From positions 12,262,369 through 12,326,368 of the forward strand of contig NC_088645.1 in the NCBI RefSeq assembly GCF_964019385.1: 64,000 nt of DNA, read 5' to 3'. The stretch comes from Sycon ciliatum. Lineage: Eukaryota; Porifera; Calcarea; Leucosolenida; Sycettidae. Both the position numbers and the translations under genes were made by a program. Each line of letters starts with the position of its first letter. Position 1 is the stretch's first letter. The notes under the pieces were generated by a model, which made no database searches, had not been told where the DNA came from, and worked only from the letters and a program-made list of their open reading frames with translations. Of the stretch, positions 59,237 to 64,000 are shown one piece after another.

Positions 59237-59510
59237 CTGCGAGCACCCGCTAGAGAATACTAGTAATCTGGTCATTTTCCGAGCAGAATCCGCTTTGCTT
59301 ACCCGGTACCAGGGACGTCCAGGGCACAGCCTGATGAAGTTTTGATTATGGCGTAATAATTGTGATGGGTGGTCTTGGTACATGACATTGACTGTAATGA
59401 TGTAGATCTACAATGTACATAACGTCATAGTAGACATAATACTAGTACATGTACATGTACAGGTACATGTAAGTCAAATTATTTTGAAAGGAATTCGGGT
59501 GGACACTAGC

Positions 59511-59990
59511 CATTGGCGGACTATGCTCGGCCAATCGTCAATTTAATTTTGCTTTTGATTATGCCACAATTATGCCAACAAATATGCTGAATTATGCTGA
59601 ATTATGCTCGGTTCCACTATGTATTCACGCTGTACATAGAGGATTGAGAAACCACGCTTACACACACGGCCATGCCCTAAGCATAATTTTTGTCTAAACC
59701 GAAAGATTATGCCGACCTTACACGATGGAATCCGTTTTTTATGCCGGAGCATAATTTATTGACGAAATCCCAAGATTATTCCAAATAATATGCCGGCTAT
59801 GACAAGGAGTCGTAACTGGGGTATTAAAAAAAAAACATCTGCAGGCTTTCTGACAAAGCTGTATTATGCCCCTATATATTGTAAGCATAATTTTTGTCTC
59901 AAGCGAAAGATTATGCCGACCTTACACGTTGGAATCCGTATATTATGCCGGAGCATAATTTTTTGACGAAATCCCAAGATTATGCCGAAT
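59511..59990. repeat. Direct repeats of a TTATGCC-rich element
   Basis: About 110 bp around GCATAATTTTTGTCT and GATTATGCCGACCTTACACG occurs twice (about 59678-59790 and 59887-59988). It ends where the LINE leader appears to begin. Confidence 0.6.
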
Positions 59991-60070
59991 ATCATGGAAT
60001 GTCAGTGTGTCTTTGGGTGCACCTACACAGGCTACAGCTGCTCTGTCCAGTGCAAGTAGACATACGGTGA

Positions 60071-61054
60071 ATGAATTTGCATGCCGAGTGGGGAAAGCGT
60101 TCCATCCAAGGCTTTTTTGTTGTTGTATTCGAGCTGGTTCTCGCAAGAAAAGCCATGTCTGGGAGAGGTACGTATAGCCAGTCTGTACGGACCCCGAAAG
60201 CCGGTGACTCTGGTAGGCGGAAAGCCGAAAGTCCTCCCGATGATTTGAGGTCGAGTGGAAAGTCTGCTGCTGGCATCTCCGGTATCCCTAGGTCTGTTGG
60301 TCCAACCAGTGCTATAGGTTCCACCTCTTCTGCCAAGGCAGCTGTGGCCCCAGATATACTCGCTGATTTTAAGGTGTGTATGTCGGAACTTTTGGACGAG
60401 AGACTGGCAGTATTGATAAGCAATGTTGACAATTTGAGCAAAGAGGTGAAGGATCTCAAGGCCAGAGTGAACGAGTTGGAGCGCGAAAAGACGGAACTGG
60501 CCAGCACCGTACAACCCCTGACAGAGGATATGAGTACCCGTACTCATTCTGCAGTGTCTAGCCACGTGCCCCATGACATCGTGTCCACCGTACGCCAAGT
60601 GGTTGAGGAAGAATGCATGCAACTGCAGATACGGGACAATGTCATTATTTCAGGCATAGAGGAGGACACTGAGGAGACGCTAGTGGATGTGCTGGCATCA
60701 CTTGTTCCGGACATAGAGGCATCAACCTTCACTGCAGCAGACCGACTCGGACGACCAGGAGGTGATCGACCAAGGCTGATCCGCGCCAAGATGACAGCCA
60801 CCACCAAGGCCAAATTGATGGATGCGCGCTTTGGCTTGAAGCATGGTACGAACCCAGTTTACGTAAACCACGATCTAACTATGCAACAGAGAGAGGCCCG
60901 TCGAAGTCTCCTGCCGAAGTACAAGCAGCTCCGTTCACACGGTGTGAAGTGTTTCCTTCTCCGTGATAAAATCCTAGTGGATGGCAAGCCCATTACAGAA
61001 GAGAAGATCATGCAACTCTTGATGGCCCCAGGTCAGAGCAGTATGCAAGGATAG
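60071..61054 (+). CDS. LINE ORF1 RNA-binding protein
   Basis: This 327-residue protein is the presumed nucleic-acid chaperone of the element. Residues of about 1-90 are Ser/Pro/Lys-rich and probably disordered. A coiled coil follows at about 105-140 (NVDNLSKEVKDLKARVNELE). From about 190 an RRM-like and C-terminal domain typical of L1-type ORF1 proteins is visible (IRDNVIISGIEE, ADRLGRPGGDRPRLI, VYVNHDLTMQQREAR, CFLLRDKILVDGK). The ATG at 60071 is the first in frame. It ends in a single TAG, after which the same frame stays open into ORF2. Confidence 0.85.
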   Translation: MNLHAEWGKRSIQGFFVVVFELVLARKAMSGRGTYSQSVRTPKAGDSGRRKAESPPDDLRSSGKSAAGISGIPRSVGPTSAIGSTSSAKAAVAPDILADFKVCMSELLDERLAVLISNVDNLSKEVKDLKARVNELEREKTELASTVQPLTEDMSTRTHSAVSSHVPHDIVSTVRQVVEEECMQLQIRDNVIISGIEEDTEETLVDVLASLVPDIEASTFTAADRLGRPGGDRPRLIRAKMTATTKAKLMDARFGLKHGTNPVYVNHDLTMQQREARRSLLPKYKQLRSHGVKCFLLRDKILVDGKPITEEKIMQLLMAPGQSSMQG

Positions 61055-63982
61055 GATCCTCTGGGAGCTCCCAATCAAGTAAGAAGTAAAACCCCAAGTA
61101 ATATCCACTCTGCTTGTCTCCTTAAATACTCTGCCCATGACCCACTTGTAGTAGCACACATAAACATATGCAGCCTCAGAAACAAAACTCATGAAATTCA
61201 ACAACTATTGTCTGACCATAAAGTTCACGTCCTATGCATTACCGAGTCTCACCTGGACTCCACTGTTAGCGATGCTCGCCTTAACATACCTAACTTTAAT
61301 GTTTTCCGCTGTGATCGCACTATACATGGTGGCGGTGTCTGCATTTATGTTCATTCTCACTTTGCTGGAACCGTAATCCAACGATCTACAGGATCCACTC
61401 TAGAGATATTAACTGTCCGTATCCGCCTTGCTACCAAGCCACGTGCAACAGACATTAGTGTGTCCACCTTGTATCGCCCGCCGTCTGCCACAGTGAATTT
61501 CTGGGACCAGTTGAGCTCTGAACTTGATTTAGCCCTTCAAACTCCGAATGCATTAATCCTAGGCGACTTCAATACTGATGTCCTCCAGCCAACGACTCCA
61601 GGATATCGCCATCTACAGCGTGTCTGTGCGGAGCATCACCTCAGAAATGTTATCACTGAACCCACTCGTTTAGCACGCACTTGCCTAGATCTTGCTCTGG
61701 TTTCAGACGGCTCCCCTGTAGTCAAGGCGGAAGTAGTCTCAATGAACGGTGTTAGTGATCACGATCTCATCATTGTCCAATGTGCCTATCAAAACCTTGA
61801 GCCCATTCCTGCGCACACTCACAGGCTGATTCGGAAGCCTGCACCCCATTCTATGGACTTTGACCAATGTGGCCAGGAAATCAGTGAAAGTTTCAGAACT
61901 TCGGAGTCGCCCACCAGCCTGGACGGTCAAGTGAAGCACTTTTCCAAGTGTTTGAGACATGTTCTGGACAGAAATGCCCCGATCACTCAGCTCAAGGTGT
62001 CTGGATTTGGCAGGCCTCGTCGGCAACCATGGGTTACGTCACACTTGAAAAATCTTCTTCAGCTTCGAATAAACTTGCACAGGAAATTACGAAGGAACCC
62101 AACCGACGGCCCCCTCCTCCAGCAGTACCGGGCAGCACGGCGCGAGGGAACCCTCTTGAATAAGAAACTCAAAACAGAATACTGCGTGAAGGCCTTCAAC
62201 ACCCACAAACGCAACCCCAGAGCCCAATGGCAAATCCTGAACAAGCTTGCAGGACGAGAAAAAGTCAAATCACTACCTAAGGCGACTATATCCGACCTGA
62301 CAGCCACATTTGCAACCGTAGTTTGTGATCCTGCAAGACCGTCTGAACTTGTTCTACCCAGCCCACCAGTCGACATGCCCACTCTCAACGAGTTTACGCC
62401 AGTCACAGTAGAGTATGTTGAAGATGTCTTGAAGTCATTGAACAGCCACAAAGCACAAGGTTCCGATGAAATACCACCATGTCTCCTCAAAGGATGCCGC
62501 ACAGACATCGCTGGCCCACTCACCGCTATCATCAATAAGTCTCTGCATACAGGCCAAGTTCCAAGTAGTTTTAAGCATGCACACGTGTGCCCACTCTACA
62601 AAGCTGGCGACGCAACTATTGGCTCCAACTACCGACCAGTGTCACTTTTGCCAGTGATATCCAAAGTGCTTGAGAAGGTAGTACACCGACAACTTGTAGC
62701 ATTCTTCGACAATCATCCGGAACTCGGTGCATTACCGGAGGAGCAGTTTGCTTACAGGCGCAATCACAGCTGTGAAGACCTTTTGGCGTATGCAATAAAC
62801 GACTGGCAGTTGGCCTTGGACAAGAAGCAGCTGTGTGGAGCCATGTTTGTGGACATGAGCAAGGCCTTCGACCGCGTTCAGCATAGCAAGCTCGTGCAGG
62901 AACTGGCTTCAGTTGGCGTCGGAGGTGTGGCATTGCGTTGGTTCGCAGACTACCTTACTGGGAGAACCCAGCAGGTCGTTGTCGGCGATGCCCGAGGCAG
63001 TACAGAGCCCTGCTCACGTGGTGTACCACAAGGCTCCGTGTTAGGCCCCTTACTTTTCTGCATTTATATCCGGCGTACCCCTCAGAAATTTCAACATTGC
63101 CGTGCTCTCCTGTTTGCGGACGACATCGCGTTCTACGTCATCGGTCGCAAGGCTTCAACCGTGCTCAGAATGCTTCAGACAGATCTCTTGAATCTGGAGG
63201 ACTTTCTCAGCGAGCGGGGACTGGTGCTGAATCCCAAAAAGTCTCAGCTACTGTTGCTCAGACGACCTACTGCGCAACTGGACGTGATCCCCAGCATCAC
63301 CTGCAAAGGCACCGTAATCCCCGAGTCCAGCCATGTTCTGTACCTTGGCCTCCTATTGGACTCGTCGCTCAGCTTCGAGCAGCAGGTTGAGCGTGTGTGC
63401 GCAAAGGCACAGTGCAAGGTTGCCTCATTCCGCCACGGGCGCCGCGATGTCTCCATGACCGGCCGCCGCATGTTTTACCTGACAATTGTCCAGAGTACCT
63501 TGGACTATGCCAGCACATGTTATGTTCACTGCTTGTCTGCTAAACTCAGAGACAAACTTGAGTCAACCAGCAATAGGTGCCTAAGGCGAGTGTTTGGCCA
63601 TGATCAGTATACTTCTATCGATTTCATTCTCACCAAATATAACCTGTATACTTTCTCTCGCCGTGTAAACTTGAAGCTGTTTGTGTTTGTTTTTAGGTGT
63701 CTATCTCGTTGCACCAGTCCTCTTTTAAGCACGATATTTACCCCCCGCTCTGCATCATGCCGCACAAATGCTGCTACCCGCGGTCAAGCTTCAGCTGCTC
63801 TGAACCTACCCAGAGCTACGTCTCGTTACGGCCTGAATGCTATTTCATTTTTGGCAGCAGACAGATGGAACATGCTTCCACCTGGATGTCGTCAAGCTAA
63901 GCCCCTTTCTGCATTTGTCACAAGCACCAAGTCATTCCTAGGGTTCCCAGTAAAAAGGCAACGCCTGTTGGGAGTTCCCTAG
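61055..63982 (+). CDS. LINE ORF2: endonuclease and reverse transcriptase
   Basis: The frame is open from the codon after the ORF1 TAG to 63982 (975 codons) with no ATG in its first 100 or more codons. The apurinic-type endonuclease occupies the first 270 residues or so (HINICSLRNK, ITESHLD, GGGVCIYV, LILGDFNTD, GVSDHDLI). The RT follows (NYRPVSLLPVISKVLE, FVDMSKAFDRVQ, GVPQGSVLGPL, catalytic FADD). The C-terminus has the conserved SRYGLNAISFLAADRWNMLP block. ORF2 nicks the target and primes reverse transcription there. Translation probably depends on readthrough or reinitiation past the ORF1 stop. Confidence 0.9.
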   Translation, partial: DPLGAPNQVRSKTPSNIHSACLLKYSAHDPLVVAHINICSLRNKTHEIQQLLSDHKVHVLCITESHLDSTVSDARLNIPNFNVFRCDRTIHGGGVCIYVHSHFAGTVIQRSTGSTLEILTVRIRLATKPRATDISVSTLYRPPSATVNFWDQLSSELDLALQTPNALILGDFNTDVLQPTTPGYRHLQRVCAEHHLRNVITEPTRLARTCLDLALVSDGSPVVKAEVVSMNGVSDHDLIIVQCAYQNLEPIPAHTHRLIRKPAPHSMDFDQCGQEISESFRTSESPTSLDGQVKHFSKCLRHVLDRNAPITQLKVSGFGRPRRQPWVTSHLKNLLQLRINLHRKLRRNPTDGPLLQQYRAARREGTLLNKKLKTEYCVKAFNTHKRNPRAQWQILNKLAGREKVKSLPKATISDLTATFATVVCDPARPSELVLPSPPVDMPTLNEFTPVTVEYVEDVLKSLNSHKAQGSDEIPPCLLKGCRTDIAGPLTAIINKSLHTGQVPSSFKHAHVCPLYKAGDATIGSNYRPVSLLPVISKVLEKVVHRQLVAFFDNHPELGALPEEQFAYRRNHSCEDLLAYAINDWQLALDKKQLCGAMFVDMSKAFDRVQHSKLVQELASVGVGGVALRWFADYLTGRTQQVVVGDARGSTEPCSRGVPQGSVLGPLLFCIYIRRTPQKFQHCRALLFADDIAFYVIGRKASTVLRMLQTDLLNLEDFLSERGLVLNPKKSQLLLLRRPTAQLDVIPSITCKGTVIPESSHVLYLGLLLDSSLSFEQQVERVCAKAQCKVASFRHGRRDVSMTGRRMFYLTIVQSTLDYASTCYVHCLSAKLRDKLESTSNRCLRRVFGHDQYTSIDFILTKYNLYTFSRRVNLKLFVFVFRCLSRCTSPLLSTIFTPRSASCRTNAATRGQASAALNLPRATSRYGLNAISFLAADRWNMLPPGCRQAKPLSAFVTSTKSFLGFPVKRQRLLGVP

Positions 63983-64000
63983 TAAAATAATAAATTCTAC

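Larger units (their letters stand above)
59990..64000 (+). mobile_element. CR1/L2-like LINE, nearly full length
   Basis: A leader of about 80 bp, ORF1 (60071-61054), ORF2 (to 63982) and the start of the 3' tail (AATAAATTCTAC) are present; the window ends in the tail. Both ORFs are intact, which suggests a young and possibly competent copy. The 5' boundary is approximate. The 3' end is shared with the truncated copy at 6363-6695. Confidence 0.85.

Overview
The window is eukaryotic DNA, almost certainly from a metazoan and probably a marine invertebrate; the phylum cannot be fixed from sequence alone. The reasons are a multi-exon TRAF-family signalling gene with GT-AG introns of 276-830 bp, a second large spliced gene, and a dense mix of Penelope-like, non-LTR, tRNA-SINE and hAT-type elements, with many TACATG, (CA)n, (GA)n and (TTA)n microsatellites. 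There are no bacterial features.

Layout: 0-4.5 kb is a Penelope-like retroelement whose reverse transcriptase/GIY-YIG ORF lies between two pseudo-LTRs, each carrying a minimal hammerhead ribozyme. 4.5-11 kb is a repeat mosaic: inverted-repeat composites, an STPR-type 23-residue repeat relic, a LINE 3' end, a tRNA-derived SINE, fold-back Penelope fragments and a short element with a textbook hammerhead. 11-24.2 kb holds inverted-repeat blocks: three copies of a 240-bp repeat, a TIR MITE and a 4.9-kb unit with perfect 34-bp terminal inverted repeats. 24.3-31.5 kb holds a broken LINE, an 800-bp GA tract and hAT-type MITEs. 32.0-37.7 kb is an eight-exon TRAF gene (RING, TRAF zinc fingers, coiled coil, MATH). 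40.5-45.6 kb, minus strand, is a gene for a protein of about 1,540 residues with an N-terminal zinc motif, a region whose acidic motifs match the order seen in FEN/XPG nucleases, and a Cys-rich C-terminal exon. 46-60 kb is rich in MITEs with clear 8-bp target duplications (one nested in another), a three-unit SINE array, and more hammerheads: a tandem pair 282 nt apart and an opposite-strand relative. 60-64 kb is a nearly complete, intact CR1/L2-like LINE whose ORF1 and ORF2 share one frame separated by a single TAG.

The TRAF gene and the 1,540-residue gene look like the functional host-type loci, although the latter may belong to a multicopy family. Most of the rest is transposon-derived. 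The most unusual theme is the number of hammerhead ribozymes: six recognisable motifs plus one decayed copy, in at least three element contexts, with compensatory base changes between copies.
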